NCBI RefSeq assembly: GCF_002737765.1
Contig: NZ_PEGG01000014.1
Coordinates: forward strand, 1-11,707
Direction of reading: 5' to 3'
Length of the DNA: 11,707 nt
Origin: Caulobacter sp. B11
GTDB taxonomy: Bacteria; Pseudomonadota; Alphaproteobacteria; Caulobacterales; Caulobacteraceae
The notes beneath the pieces are model-generated. The model was not told the DNA's origin. It was given only the letters and a program-made list of their open reading frames with translations, and searched no databases. The translations under genes were made by a program, and so were the position numbers. Each line of letters opens with the position of its first letter. Within the stretch, counting starts at the first letter, position 1. Of this stretch, positions 1 through 7,389 are shown piece after piece.

Positions 1-41
1 CCCCGGCTGACCCGCCAGGGCTAGCGTCCTGTCAGACCCGG

Positions 42-671
42 TCAGCGCGTCCCGAACGTCCGGTCTCCGGCGTCGCCCAGGCCCGGCACGATATAGCCGT
101 GGTCATTGAGCTCGGCGTCAATGGCGGCGGTCCAGATCGGCACGTCCGGGTGGGCGGCGCGCAGGGTCTCGACCCCGATGCGAGCGGCCAGCAGGCAGAC
201 AAAACGCAGGTCGGTGACGCCCGCCGCCTTCAGGCGCGCGATCGCCGCGATGGCGGAGTGGCCGGTGGCCAGCATCGGGTCGACGACGATGACCAAGCGG
301 CCGGCGACATCGGCCGGGGCCTTGAAATAGTACTCGACCGCCTCGAGCGACTCCGGATCGCGGTAGAGGCCGATATGGGCGACGCGGGCCGAGGGGACCA
401 GGTCGAGCATGCCCTCGGCCATGCCCAGGCCGGCTCGCAGGATCGGGGCGAAAACCAGCTTCTTGCCGGCGATGACCCGGGCCGAGGTCGCGGCCACCGG
501 CGTCTCGATCTCGATGGCGTCCATCGGCAGGTCGCGGGTGACCTCGTAGCACAGCAGGGTGGCCGTCTCACGCATCAGGGCGCGGAAGGTCTTGGTCGAG
601 GTGGTGCGGTCGCGCATCTTGGTCAGCTTGTGCTGCACCAGCGGGTGGTCGACGATCGTGACGCCTTGCAT
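42..671 (-). CDS. upp: uracil phosphoribosyltransferase
   Basis: Pyrimidine salvage enzyme of the cytoplasm: uracil + PRPP gives UMP + diphosphate. The 209-residue product matches the usual UPRT length. Visible family marks are GLYRDPE at about residue 101, the PRPP-binding loop [11 protein letters not shown] at 129-139, and the conserved C-terminal uracil-binding stretch [20 protein letters not shown] ending in RTFGTR. The open frame extends upstream to 848, but the ATG at 671 gives [10 protein letters not shown], the usual N-terminus of the family; the upstream extension is arginine-rich and unlike UPRT. No strong Shine-Dalgarno is visible before that ATG. It stands alone, and the 215 bases to the divergent gene at 887 should hold both promoters. 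Family assignment is near certain; only the exact start is open. Confidence 0.96.
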   Translation of the reverse strand: MQGVTIVDHPLVQHKLTKMRDRTTSTKTFRALMRETATLLCYEVTRDLPMDAIEIETPVAATSARVIAGKKLVFAPILRAGLGMAEGMLDLVPSARVAHIGLYRDPESLEAVEYYFKAPADVAGRLVIVVDPMLATGHSAIAAIARLKAAGVTDLRFVCLLAARIGVETLRAAHPDVPIWTAAIDAELNDHGYIVPGLGDAGDRTFGTR

Positions 672-886
672 GGCTTTGAGCACCGTTCGGTCGCTAGAGA
701 GTCTGAAAGGGCGGAGCGCCGTCATCCGGCCCGCCGCCCTCGTGCCGCCTTCCCGTCGCCGCGCCAAGGAAAAACTGTCCGGCCGACCCTTCCGACGGTG
801 ACGATGGCGAGGTTTCCCCTGGACTTGCGCCGGCGGTGTGGCGGGCATAGCGTGCCGTCAGGTTGGTCAATCCTTGGGGGGAAACA

Positions 887-1327
887 ATGACCGGTTCAAC
901 CGTCAAGGCGCCCTGGCACCTCTGGCTGGTCGGCGTGTTCGCCGTCCTGTTCAACGCCATCGGCGTCTTCGATTTCGTGATGAGCATGGCCCAGGGGCCC
1001 AAGTACCTCGCAAGCGCGGGCATGACCCCCGAGCAGATCGCCCACTATCAGACCATGCCCGCCTGGATGACGATGGTCTGGGCGGTCGGGGTCTTCGGCG
1101 CCTTCGCCGCGTCGATCCTGTTGCTGCTGCGGCGAAGCCTGGCCTTCCCGGTTTTCGCCCTGTCCCTGGCGGCGTTCCTGGTCAGCCTGCTCTATACCTA
1201 TGTCCTGACGAACGGCGGCGCGGTCATGGGTCGGCAGATGGCTATGACCATCGCGATGATCGCCGTCCTGCTGGTCCTGTTCAGCGCCTATGCGCGCTGG
1301 ATGAGCGCGCGCGACGTCCTGCGTTAG
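887..1327 (+). CDS. four-helix hypothetical membrane protein
   Basis: A 146-residue integral inner-membrane protein of unknown function. Hydrophobic segments lie at about residues 10-33, 60-82, 85-107 and 118-136. Between the first two is a polar loop containing GMTPEQIAHYQTMPAW. I chose the ATG at 887 because a purine-rich GGGGGGAAA lies just upstream; an in-frame GTG at 863 would add eight residues. No catalytic or transport motif is visible, so I assign no function. It looks monocistronic: the next feature downstream is a tRNA on the opposite strand. Similar small four-helix proteins are widespread in Alphaproteobacteria, sometimes with unsupported names such as sugar transporter. Confidence 0.82.
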   Translation: MTGSTVKAPWHLWLVGVFAVLFNAIGVFDFVMSMAQGPKYLASAGMTPEQIAHYQTMPAWMTMVWAVGVFGAFAASILLLLRRSLAFPVFALSLAAFLVSLLYTYVLTNGGAVMGRQMAMTIAMIAVLLVLFSAYARWMSARDVLR

Positions 1328-1349
1328 GGACACGGATCAAGCGTTTCGT

Positions 1350-1380
1350 TTGGGAGATCCCAGGATCTCAAGGATCCCAA
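1350..1380. terminator. inverted repeat, possible bidirectional terminator
   Basis: Between the stop of the membrane protein gene and the 3' end of the tRNA lie overlapping inverted repeats. TTGGGA at 1350-1355 pairs with TCCCAA at 1375-1380, and the pairing extends to nine base pairs if two bases bulge. An alternative inner pairing joins GAGATCC (1354-1360) to GGATCTC (1363-1369). There is no long T tract on either strand, so intrinsic termination is only inferred from position between convergent transcription units. Confidence 0.4.
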
Positions 1381-1389
1381 GGGATAATC

Positions 1390-1474
1390 TGGTGCGGGCG
1401 GTCGGGGTCGAACCGACACTCCTTTCGGAACCGGATTTTGAGTCCGGCGCGTCTACCAATTCCACCACGCCCGC
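1390..1474 (-). tRNA. tRNA-Leu (anticodon CAA)
   Basis: Read on the minus strand, the 85-base gene has a seven-base-pair acceptor stem (GCGGGCG with CGCCCGC), discriminator A and a genomically encoded CCA at 1390-1392. The D arm contains TGGTAGAC. The anticodon stem pairs CCGGA with TCCGG around loop CTCAAAA, giving anticodon CAA, which reads UUG leucine codons. A long variable arm (TTCCGAAAGGAGT region), as expected for tRNA-Leu, precedes a T arm with GGTTCGACCCC. The gene is complete and appears functional. Confidence 0.97.
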
Positions 1475-1475
1475 G

Positions 1476-1505
1476 CTTCGCCTCGGCGAAGGGAGGGTTA
1501 TCTAG
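1476..1505 (-). promoter_or_regulatory. possible tRNA promoter -10 and leader dyad
   Basis: On the minus strand GCTAGATAAC (TAGATA at 1504-1499) lies 25 bases upstream of the mature tRNA 5' end and resembles the Caulobacter housekeeping -10 element. A perfect dyad, CTTCGCC (1476-1482) with GGCGAAG (1485-1491), sits between it and the tRNA, probably in the processed 5' leader. No convincing -35 box is visible, so the promoter call is weak. Confidence 0.3.
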
Positions 1506-1591
1506 CAGGGCCGCGCGAGAAGTTCCAGACGCCTTTGGCTTCTCATCCGCATCAGGTTGACCGATGCTCGCGCCGCCTCTGGAGAGTCGCC

Positions 1592-2587
1592 TTGTTCCGT
1601 CCCGGTCCGCTTAACCTGATCACTGATGTCGCCGGTCTGAGCGTGGGTCACGCCGTCAGCGAGGCGGCCCGCAGCGGGGTCACCGTGCTGCTCTGCCCCG
1701 ACGGCTGGACGGCGGCCGTGGACGTGCGCGGCGGCGGGCCGGGCATCCGCGAGAGCGACACCCTGAGACCAGAGAACAATTTCAGCCAGGCCCACGCCGT
1801 CTGCCTGTCGGGCGGCTCGGTGTTCGGCCTGGGCGCCGCCGACGGCGTGACCACCGCCCTGTCGATGGCCGGCCAGGGGGTGCGGCGGGTGGCGGCTCTG
1901 CCAGCCTTGCCGATCGTGCCGGCGGCGGTCCTGCATGACCTCGGCAATGGCGGCGACAAGGCCTGGGGTCTGGATCCGCCCTATCGCGCTCTGGGTCTGG
2001 CGGCGGTGGCGGCGGCGGGCGTGGACTTCGCCCTCGGCTCGGTGGGGGCCGGCCGCGGGGCCATGGCCGGGGTGGTCAAGGGCGGGCTGGGCTCGGCCTC
2101 GCTCGAACTGGGCGGCGGACTTGTGGTCGGGGCCCTGGCGGCGGTCAATCCGGTCGGCTCGGTCTATATGCCCGACGGCGAGACCTTCTGGGCCTGGCCC
2201 TTCGAGATCGACGGCGAGTTCGGCGGCCGCCGGCCCGCGTCCGCCACCCTGCCCGGCGCCGTCGATCCCGTGCCCGACGACAGCAAGCTGGCGGCCTTGG
2301 GGCGCTTCGCCGCCGGCGCCAACACCACCCTGGCCGTGGTCGCCTGCAATGCGGACCTGACCACCGCCGAGGCGACAAGGGTGGCGATGATGGCCCAGGA
2401 CGGCCTGTCCCGCGCCATCCGCCCGGCCCATACCCCGTTCGACGGCGACGTGGTCTTCGCGGTGGCCTCGGGGGCGGTTTCGATCGGCGAGGGCCTGGCC
2501 CGCTCGGTGGCGATCGCGCGCCTCGGCTCGGCCGCCGCCGACACCCTGGCCCGGGCGATCGCCCGCGGGGTCTTCCTGGCGATCTAG
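1592..2587 (+). CDS. P1/DmpA-family peptidase (S58, self-cleaving)
   Basis: A 331-residue member of the P1 family of N-terminal-nucleophile hydrolases, which includes L-aminopeptidase/D-esterase DmpA, beta-aminopeptidases and the nylon-oligomer hydrolase NylC. Family marks are NLITDVAGLSVGHA near the N-terminus, VDVRGGGPGIRESD, LSGGSVFGLGAADGV and GSVGAGRGAMAGVVKGGLG. The segment GANTTLAVVACNADLT contains the expected self-cleavage bond, Asn244-Thr245, after which Thr245 would be the catalytic nucleophile. I place the start at TTG 1592 because GGAGAG lies five bases upstream and FRPGPLNLITDVAG then opens the protein; an ATG at 1535 in the same frame has no better ribosome site. The substrate cannot be told from sequence: amino-terminal amides, beta-peptides and esters are all possible. 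Confidence 0.9.
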   Translation: MFRPGPLNLITDVAGLSVGHAVSEAARSGVTVLLCPDGWTAAVDVRGGGPGIRESDTLRPENNFSQAHAVCLSGGSVFGLGAADGVTTALSMAGQGVRRVAALPALPIVPAAVLHDLGNGGDKAWGLDPPYRALGLAAVAAAGVDFALGSVGAGRGAMAGVVKGGLGSASLELGGGLVVGALAAVNPVGSVYMPDGETFWAWPFEIDGEFGGRRPASATLPGAVDPVPDDSKLAALGRFAAGANTTLAVVACNADLTTAEATRVAMMAQDGLSRAIRPAHTPFDGDVVFAVASGAVSIGEGLARSVAIARLGSAAADTLARAIARGVFLAI

Positions 2588-3085
2588 CTAGAGCGCCTCG
2601 CCGCCATAGAGCTGGGCTGCGGCGTCTTCGAGCTTGCCGAGCAGGCGCTTGAGGGTCGCCACCTCGCCCGGGGCCAGTCCTGCCAGCAGGGCGGCCTCAT
2701 AGGCCAGGGCCAGGGGCGCGATCTCGCCGAACAGCCGGCGGCCGGCGGCGGTCAATTCCAGGCTGTGCGAGCGGCGGTCGATGCGATTGGCCAGGCGCAC
2801 CGCCAGGCGGCGCTCAACCAAGTCCTGGGCGGCGCGGCTGACCCGCACCTTGTCCATCGCCGTGCGGGTGACGGCGGCCTGCTGGGTCAGGGACCCTTCG
2901 GCCAGCACCGACATCAGCCGCCATTGCGGAATGCTGAGCCCGAAACGGTCCTCATAGGCCCGCGCGATCAGGCGGCTGACGGCGTTGGACGCCACCGACA
3001 GGCGGTAAGGCACATAGTCGGCCAGGGACAGCGGCTCGGCCGCATCCGTGGGGGTCGGGGTCAGCGGTGACACCGTGGCGGTCAT
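2588..3085 (-). CDS. MarR-family transcriptional regulator
   Basis: A 165-residue winged helix-turn-helix DNA-binding protein, expected to act as a dimer. The order is typical of MarR: an N-terminal dimerisation helix (YVPYRLSVASNAVSRLIARA), the core beginning LSIPQWRLMSVLAE, a recognition region TRTAMDKVRVSRAAQDLVERRL, the wing RIDRRSHSLELTAAGRR, and a C-terminal dimerisation helix. AAAGGAAAG upstream of the ATG serves as ribosome-binding site. The stop codon directly abuts the stop of the convergent peptidase. About 180 bases upstream hold its promoter and probably its own operator; CGTCGACG at 3138-3145 is the only short palindrome I noticed there. Ligand and targets are not deducible. Confidence 0.92.
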   Translation of the reverse strand: MTATVSPLTPTPTDAAEPLSLADYVPYRLSVASNAVSRLIARAYEDRFGLSIPQWRLMSVLAEGSLTQQAAVTRTAMDKVRVSRAAQDLVERRLAVRLANRIDRRSHSLELTAAGRRLFGEIAPLALAYEAALLAGLAPGEVATLKRLLGKLEDAAAQLYGGEAL

Positions 3086-3268
3086 GGCTGGCTTTCCTTT
3101 CGTCCTCCCGGCGCCGGCGACTCTGTCGGTCGCCGTGCGTCGACGTCATGGGATCAGGCCCACCCGCCGAGCAAAGCTCAATGCCTCACGCCCGGGCCAA
3201 CAGCAATGCTCCGTTTTCGCTCGCCGGTTGTGCAGCTGCCTCGGTGGCCGCCTTCACAAGCGGCGCCC

Positions 3269-4026
3269 TCAATGGTGCGCGTCGTGCAGCCTCTTTGGCC
3301 CGGCGGCTGTCTCGGTCAGGGCCTTCTGGCATTTCTGCAGATCGATGAGGCAATCGCCCCGGCTCCAGAAGTCCGAGAAGTCGACCACGGCCAAGCGGAC
3401 CTGGCGGATATGCTCCTTGTGATCGATGACGACCGGCGGCTCGGGGCACTCTTCCGTCGGGTGATGCGGCGGCTGAGCCGGCGGTTGGTGCGTCGCGACC
3501 AGCACATTGTGTCCGCCGACGATCGTGAAATGCGATGTGCGGCCAGAGCCGTCAGGTTCATGTCCGCCGGCAGGATGGGCGCCATGCTCGTCATGACCAG
3601 CCCCTGGCCGTGCTTGTCATCAGCCTTGCCGTGCTCGCCCTTGGGCTTGGGCTTGTCCTTTTCCTTGGCCTTGTCGTCGGCCGGCGGTTCGCCCTTGATC
3701 GCCTCCTCAATGCCCTTGAGCGCCTTGGCGGCCGGCCCGCCGAAAGCCATGACAGGCCCCACGCGGCCCTTGATCTCCTCGACCAGTTCCTGAGCCTTGA
3801 GCAACAGTTCGCCCGAAGGCGCGCTGGTGGCAGCCACGCACTTGGCCTTGACGGCCTCGTGGATGGTCTTGGGCACCTCGCGCCAGCGCTCGTCCTTCTT
3901 CCCGGCCAGCTTGCCTAGATAGAAGGCCAGGACGGCGACGGCGAGCACGACCAGGACGATCCCGACCAGCAAGGTCGGCTCGAAGGTCGGGACTTGCGAT
4001 TCTACTGGAAACTCAGACGTGTACAC
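3269..4026 (-). CDS. membrane-anchored hypothetical protein, frame broken once
   Basis: Not a family I recognise. The GTG at 4026 is preceded by GGAGG with five-base spacing, giving an N-terminus with one strong transmembrane helix at about residues 18-38 followed by a positively charged GKKDERWRE. A soluble part follows, then a lysine/aspartate-rich low-complexity linker at about 111-142. The frame then loses sense at about residue 163 (near 3540). Another frame takes over with natural-looking sequence, from TSHFTIVGGHNVLVATHQ to the stop at 3269. Restoring one base near 3540 gives 252 residues, and the total length then becomes a multiple of three. The C-terminal part includes ECPEPPVVIDHKEHI and VDFSDFWSRGDCL. 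A proline/histidine-rich stretch (QPPAQPPHHPTEE) follows the break. A programmed slip is possible but no slippery motif is visible. Confidence 0.6.
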
Positions 4027-4101
4027 AGGCCCCTCCAGCGCACTTGCTGCCAACCCGGTTATGGTTAACGCATGCGGGACCGACTTGCACGGCGAAGGTT
4101 G

Positions 4102-4369
4102 CTAATCCGGTCGGGAAATCACGCCGCGGGCCTTCGCGCCCTGGTCGTAGCGGCTGTCACCGCCATAGACGGCCACCTCGCAGAGGATGTCGCCGCCGGG
4201 AGCCACGGCCCACAGATAGTTTCGCTCGACCTCGACGGCGCGCCCCGCCGGCGAGATGCCCTCGAAGGTGTCACCCCCAGGGAACGATCTTGTTGAGATC
4301 ACGCCAACTCAGGGTCATGCCCCGGCTCAATTCATCTTCGGCCATGGCCTGCAGGTCCGGATCGTTCAT
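4102..4369 (-). CDS. small hypothetical protein, frame broken once
   Basis: Start ATG at 4369 has an excellent ribosome site, GGGAG with five-base spacing, and gives MNDPDLQAMAEDELSRGMTL followed by SWRDLNKIVPWG. The frame hits TGA right after a run of five G (4274-4278 as C on the plus strand). Removing one G continues directly as DTFEGISPAGRAVEVERNYL, then WAVAPGGDILCEVAVYGGD, to the stop at 4102, for 88 residues in all. The join is seamless, with PWGDTFEG reading across it. I do not recognise the family and see no signal peptide or membrane segment. It lies 75 bases upstream of the next minus-strand gene and diverges from the DUF3606 gene. Confidence 0.6.
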
Positions 4370-4409
4370 CAGGTCTCCCAGCGAGGGTCTTGGATGTGAT
4401 AGTCCCCCC

Positions 4410-4431
4410 ATCTCCGATGTGTATCGGTGAT
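4410..4431. promoter_or_regulatory. imperfect dyad between divergent genes
   Basis: ATCTCCGAT (4410-4418) and ATCGGTGAT (4423-4431) form nine-base arms with one mismatch and a four-base spacer. The dyad sits in the 74-base gap between the small minus-strand gene and the DUF3606 gene, ending just before the AGGAG ribosome site of the latter. That is a plausible place for a shared operator or a leader hairpin. No regulator can be named. Confidence 0.35.
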
Positions 4432-4443
4432 CAGGAGACGGAC

Positions 4444-4628
4444 ATGGGCGTTCCCAAGGGCAAAGCGCGACTTTTCGCGACGAGGACCGCATCGATCCGC
4501 GCGAGCGCCACCAGATCGAATACTGGATGAAGCGCTGGGGCGTCACCCGCGACCAGATAGTCGCCGCCCACCGCAAGGTCGGCAATTCGGTCAAGGATAT
4601 CGCCACCGAACTCGGAAAGAAGCGCTAG
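4444..4628 (+). CDS. DUF3606 small protein, frame broken once
   Basis: The ATG at 4444 follows a strong AGGAG ribosome site with six-base spacing and reads MGVPKGKARLF. The frame then goes wrong, while the neighbouring frame from 4476 reads RDEDRIDPRERHQIEYWMKR, then WGVTRDQIVAAHRKVGNSVK and DIATELGKKR up to TAG. This matches the DUF3606 pattern of a short protein with a YW...WGVT...L/I..A...VG.SV core. Adding one base in CTTTTCGCGAC (TTC CGC rather than TTCGC) joins both parts into 61 residues. Function of DUF3606 is unknown. The gene is easy to miss because no single frame shows it. Confidence 0.65.
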
Positions 4629-4639
4629 ACCTAGCGCTT
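4620..4639. terminator. perfect inverted repeat holding two convergent stops
   Basis: AAGCGCTAG (4620-4628) and CTAGCGCTT (4631-4639) are perfect nine-base arms two bases apart. Each arm contains the TAG stop of one convergent gene. The transcript in either direction could fold into an eight-base-pair hairpin with a four-base loop. No T tract follows, so terminator activity is inferred. Confidence 0.45.
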
Positions 4640-5053
4640 GTCGCGCCGGAACCTCGCGGCCTCGGCGGCGAGCGAAGACCCGGCCGGATCCATCTCGTCA
4701 GGCTCGGCATGGAACGGCAGCTGGCCGGCCACGCCGCGCAGAGCCAACCACAGCGGATGGCTGAAATGGCCCAGAATCCGCAGCGGCCGACGCTTGTCGT
4801 CGGTGACATCCCAGCCCTCGCGTTCGAACTGATCGGCCTGGTCGCGCATCGACTTGACGTCGATCCCGTCCCAGCCCTCCGGATCGGGGATCACGGCGGC
4901 CTCGTCGGCGGTCAAACCAAAGGTGTCGCGAGCCAGCTGATCGATCTCAGGAAATTCGGCGCGGGCCTGCGGTTCAGCGAAGGACGGCTTCATCAGCGCC
5001 CGCGTCTCCAGGTCGGCGAAACCCGGCAGGTCGATCAGCCGGCGCAGGCTCAC
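4631..5053 (-). CDS. conserved-looking hypothetical protein
   Basis: A 140-residue soluble protein beginning VSLRRLIDLPGFADLETRAL. The start is GTG at 5053, overlapping the TGA of the DUF3297 gene as GTGA, the hallmark of translational coupling. The product is acidic through its middle, with WDGIDVKSMRDQADQFEREG, and ends in a basic ARFRRDKR. A hydrophobic patch ILGHFSHPLWLALRGVAGQL is too short and mixed to be a clear membrane span. I recognise no family and give no function; the coupling suggests it works with, or is co-regulated with, the DUF3297 protein. Confidence 0.75.
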   Translation of the reverse strand: MSLRRLIDLPGFADLETRALMKPSFAEPQARAEFPEIDQLARDTFGLTADEAAVIPDPEGWDGIDVKSMRDQADQFEREGWDVTDDKRRPLRILGHFSHPLWLALRGVAGQLPFHAEPDEMDPAGSSLAAEAARFRRDKR

Positions 5054-5304
5054 GCCGCGTCCTGCGGCACGTCGCGGAAATAGGGAACGACTTCGCCCTG
5101 CAGCTTCAGCGTCATGGGATTGCCCTTGCGGTCGACGGTCTTGCCGGCGCTGACCCGCACCCAGCCTTCGCTGACGCAATATTCCTCGACATTGGTCTTC
5201 TCGACGCCCTTGAAGCGGATGCCGATGCCACGCTCCAGCAGGTCGGCGTCATAGAACGGGCTAGAGGGATTGTTGGACAGGCGGTCGGGAGGCGATTCGC
5301 TCAT
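5050..5304 (-). CDS. DUF3297 family protein
   Basis: An 84-residue protein whose sequence fits DUF3297 closely: PPDRLSNNPSSPFYDADLLE, then RGIGIRFKGVEKTNVEEYCV, SEGWVRVSAGK and DRKGNPMTLKLQGEVVPYF. I use ATG 5304 (MSESPPDRL), the normal N-terminus of the family, rather than the longer frame from 5337. Function is unknown; the family is small, soluble and common in Proteobacteria. It heads a two-gene unit with the overlapping downstream gene. The 172 bases to the divergent yqaA-like gene hold its promoter. Confidence 0.88.
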   Translation of the reverse strand: MSESPPDRLSNNPSSPFYDADLLERGIGIRFKGVEKTNVEEYCVSEGWVRVSAGKTVDRKGNPMTLKLQGEVVPYFRDVPQDAA

Positions 5305-5476
5305 GGCGGTGAACTTTCGGATGACTGGGGCGACCATGTCGCCGGACCGGCGTGATAGCCATGGAAGGCTTGGAATCCAATAGGGATCCTGAACCCGATC
5401 ACGCGCCGACGAAACCGCCGCGACAAGCGTCCACGCCCCTGATAGCTACAGAACCTTCCTGTTTTCCGGAGCTCGC

Positions 5477-6081
5477 ATGCTGCGTCGCCTCTACGACTGG
5501 GTCATGGGACTGGCCGCTTCGCGCCATGCGCCCATGAGCCTGTTCGCCGTTTCATTCGCCGAAAGCTCGTTCTTTCCGATCCCGCCGGACGTGATGCTGG
5601 CCCCGATGGTGCTGGCCCGACCGGATCGCGCCTGGCGCTATGCGGCCCTGTGCACCCTGGCCTCGGTGCTTGGCGGCGTGCTGGCTATGCGATCGGCTTC
5701 TTCTTTCACGAGGCGGCGCAGTCGCTGCTGGCCTTGCTGGGCAAGCCGAACGCCCTCGCCGACGCCGAATGCTGGTTCAACGCCTATGGCTCTTGGGTGA
5801 TCATCGCCAAGGGCTTCACCCCGATCCCGTTCAAGCTGATCACCATCACCTCGGGTCTGCTGAAGTTCAGCTTCCCGATCTTCATCGCCGCCTGCGTGCT
5901 GACCCGTGGCGCGCGGTTCTTTTTGGTCGCCCTGGTGGTCAAGAAATTCGGCCCCGCCATGCTGCCGGTGATCGAGAAGCGTCTGGCGCTTTTCGCCGGT
6001 CTGGCCATCGCCCTGGTTGTCATCGGCCTGGTGGGCAGCCATTTCCTGGGTGGTGGTAGCGGAGGCGCGTGCCCGGCATGA
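5477..6081 (+). CDS. YqaA/DedA-like VTT-domain membrane protein, frame broken once
   Basis: Inner-membrane protein of the SNARE-associated/VTT (DedA-like) family, YqaA branch. ATG 5477 is preceded by GGAG with five-base spacing. The N-terminal part has the family stretch SFAESSFFPIPPDVMLAPMV. At about 5684 the frame changes after SVLGGVL; the next frame continues as GYAIGFFFHEAAQSL and FNAYGSWVIIAKGFTPIPFK, then LITITSGLLKFSFPIF. Adding one G to CTGGCTAT (giving CTGGGCTAT) rejoins them as GGVLGYAIGFFF, 201 residues, the usual family length. The P-P-D of the first half and the GFTPIPFK motif of the second are both intact, so the gene is otherwise sound. DedA-type proteins support membrane homeostasis and lipid-carrier flipping in general; the substrate here is unknown. 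Its stop overlaps the next start as ATGA. Confidence 0.85.
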
Positions 6082-6707
6082 CGAACGACACTCGTGAACC
6101 TGTGACGGCCCTCCCCCTGGCGGATGGATCGACGCCCGGGATCGAGTCGGTGCGCGAGACCCGGGTCGAAAGCGCCGTCGTCACCCGACCGGCGGTCCCG
6201 CCCCCTGTCGCCCTGTTGCTTGAGCACTGGCCCCTGCTGGCCCTGGCCGCCAGCGCCTTCATGCTGGGCGCCGCCCATGCCTTCGAGACCTTCGGCGGCC
6301 TGGCCCCCTGCCTGTTGTGCCTCAAGCAGCGCGAGGTCTACTGGACCGCCGCGACCGTGGCCGTGATCGCCATTGTTCTGTCCCGCTCGGCCTGGGCCGA
6401 CCGGGTTCGCAAGCCGGCTCTATTCCTGCTGGCCCTGATCTTCCTCTATGGCGCGGGCCTGGCGGCCTATCATGCCGGGGTCGAGTGGAAGTGGTGGCCT
6501 GGCCCTACCGCCTGCGCCGGCGGCGGTGCGGTCGCGGCGGATGATCTGGTCGGCCTGCTGAAGGGCGGCAAGGTCAAGGCGCCGTCCTGCGACAAGGCCG
6601 CCTGGATCTTCCTGGGCGTGTCGATGGCCGGCTGGAACGCCCTGGTGTCCCTGGGCCTGGCGGCGGTGTCGGCCGCGGCCGTTCTGAGCAAGGCGAAGCG
6701 GTCATGA
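6078..6707 (+). CDS. DsbB-family disulfide bond formation protein
   Basis: A 209-residue membrane protein related to DsbB, the quinone-linked oxidase that reoxidises DsbA in the periplasm. After a polar N-terminal extension of about 45 residues come four membrane segments: about 46-69, 88-103, 112-131 and 175-203. The first cysteine pair is C78-LL-C81 (GGLAPCLLCLKQRE), in the expected loop after helix one. The second pair is C146 and C171 in the loop after helix three. Spacing of both pairs fits DsbB redox relay. The ATG at 6078 overlaps the preceding stop; a GTG at 6069 lies three bases after GGAGG and is a possible alternative. The gene is central in an overlapping three-gene unit, next to a quinone-synthesis gene, which suits a quinone-using enzyme. 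Confidence 0.9.
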   Translation: MTNDTREPVTALPLADGSTPGIESVRETRVESAVVTRPAVPPPVALLLEHWPLLALAASAFMLGAAHAFETFGGLAPCLLCLKQREVYWTAATVAVIAIVLSRSAWADRVRKPALFLLALIFLYGAGLAAYHAGVEWKWWPGPTACAGGGAVAADDLVGLLKGGKVKAPSCDKAAWIFLGVSMAGWNALVSLGLAAVSAAAVLSKAKRS

Positions 6708-7263
6708 CCAAACCCGTCCCCCCCGCCCAGGCCAGGGCGCCCAGGCCGCGCGGCTGGCCGAGATCCTGCGCGTCGACCAAGCCGGCGAACTGGCGGCCGT
6801 CCACATCTATCGCGGACAGCAGGCGGTGATGCGCAACGCCCCGGGCCGAGGTCGCATCGCCCGGCAGCTGAAGGAGATGGAGGGCCACGAGCAGGTCCAC
6901 CTCAGCCGCTTTGACCAACTTCTCAGCGAACGGGGGGTGCGCCCCACCCTGATGTCGCCGGTCTGGCGCGCCGCCGCCTTCGCCCTCGGCGCCGGCACCG
7001 CCCTGATGGGCGAAAAGGCCGCCCATGCCTGCACCGAAGCGGTCGAGACCGTCATCGAGCAGCACTATGCCGGCCAGATCGCCGAACTGGCCGATCGCGA
7101 CCCAGCCCTCGCCGCCGAACTCACCCAGTTCCGCGACGATGAACTGGGCCATCGCGACATCGCCATCGAGGAAGGTGCCCGCGACGCCGTCGCCTATCCG
7201 CTGCTGTCGGCCGTCATTCAGGCGGGCTGTCGCGCGGCCATCAAGATCAGCGAGAAGCTCTGA
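6704..7263 (+). CDS. coq7: demethoxyubiquinone hydroxylase (COQ7), frame broken near start
   Basis: Di-iron monooxygenase of ubiquinone biosynthesis, adding the last ring hydroxyl before final methylation, at the inner membrane. With the frame repaired the product is 186 residues. Iron ligands of the family are visible: E29 in DQAGEL, E63-x-x-H66 in HEQVHLSRF, and E147-x-x-H150 in DDELGHRD, with glutamates of TEAVETVIEQHYAG in between. The ATG at 6704 overlaps the dsbB stop (ATGA) and reads MTKPVPP, but then the frame is lost in a run of seven C (6718-6724). One extra C continues as RPGQGAQAARLAEILRVDQA. The reading frame carrying the enzyme has no start codon upstream of GTG 6826, which would delete the first ligand, so the coupled ATG must be the real start. 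Confidence 0.88.
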
Positions 7264-7389
7264 CGGTTAAGGCCGCCCCTCCAGACCAGCTCTCGGGGTC
7301 GCCTGATGCTTACCCTTCATTGACCCTCTTCCTTCACGGAATGGCGCCGACCGGTCGCTAGGGTGAGGGCTCAATGTGAGCCGAACCCG

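Noticed and set aside
99..890. Long open frame on the plus strand opposite upp
   Set aside because: Rich in R, G, D and Q with no family resemblance; it is the complement of a confident UPRT gene and arises from high GC.
1390..1474. tRNA-Leu as the attachment site of the element
   Set aside because: The tRNA is intact and 6.5 kb from the proposed edge, and serine recombinases do not usually use tRNA genes.
1502..2431. 309-codon open frame on the minus strand opposite the peptidase
   Set aside because: Low-complexity G/A/R/H/Q product typical of antisense frames in high-GC genes; the plus strand has clear family motifs.
3500..3560. Programmed ribosomal frameshift as explanation of the broken membrane-anchored protein
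   Set aside because: No slippery heptamer or following structure is evident, and five other genes show the same kind of one-base break.
5784..6278. Minus-strand frame opposite yqaA and dsbB
   Set aside because: Composition like other antisense shadows; three coupled plus-strand genes explain the region.
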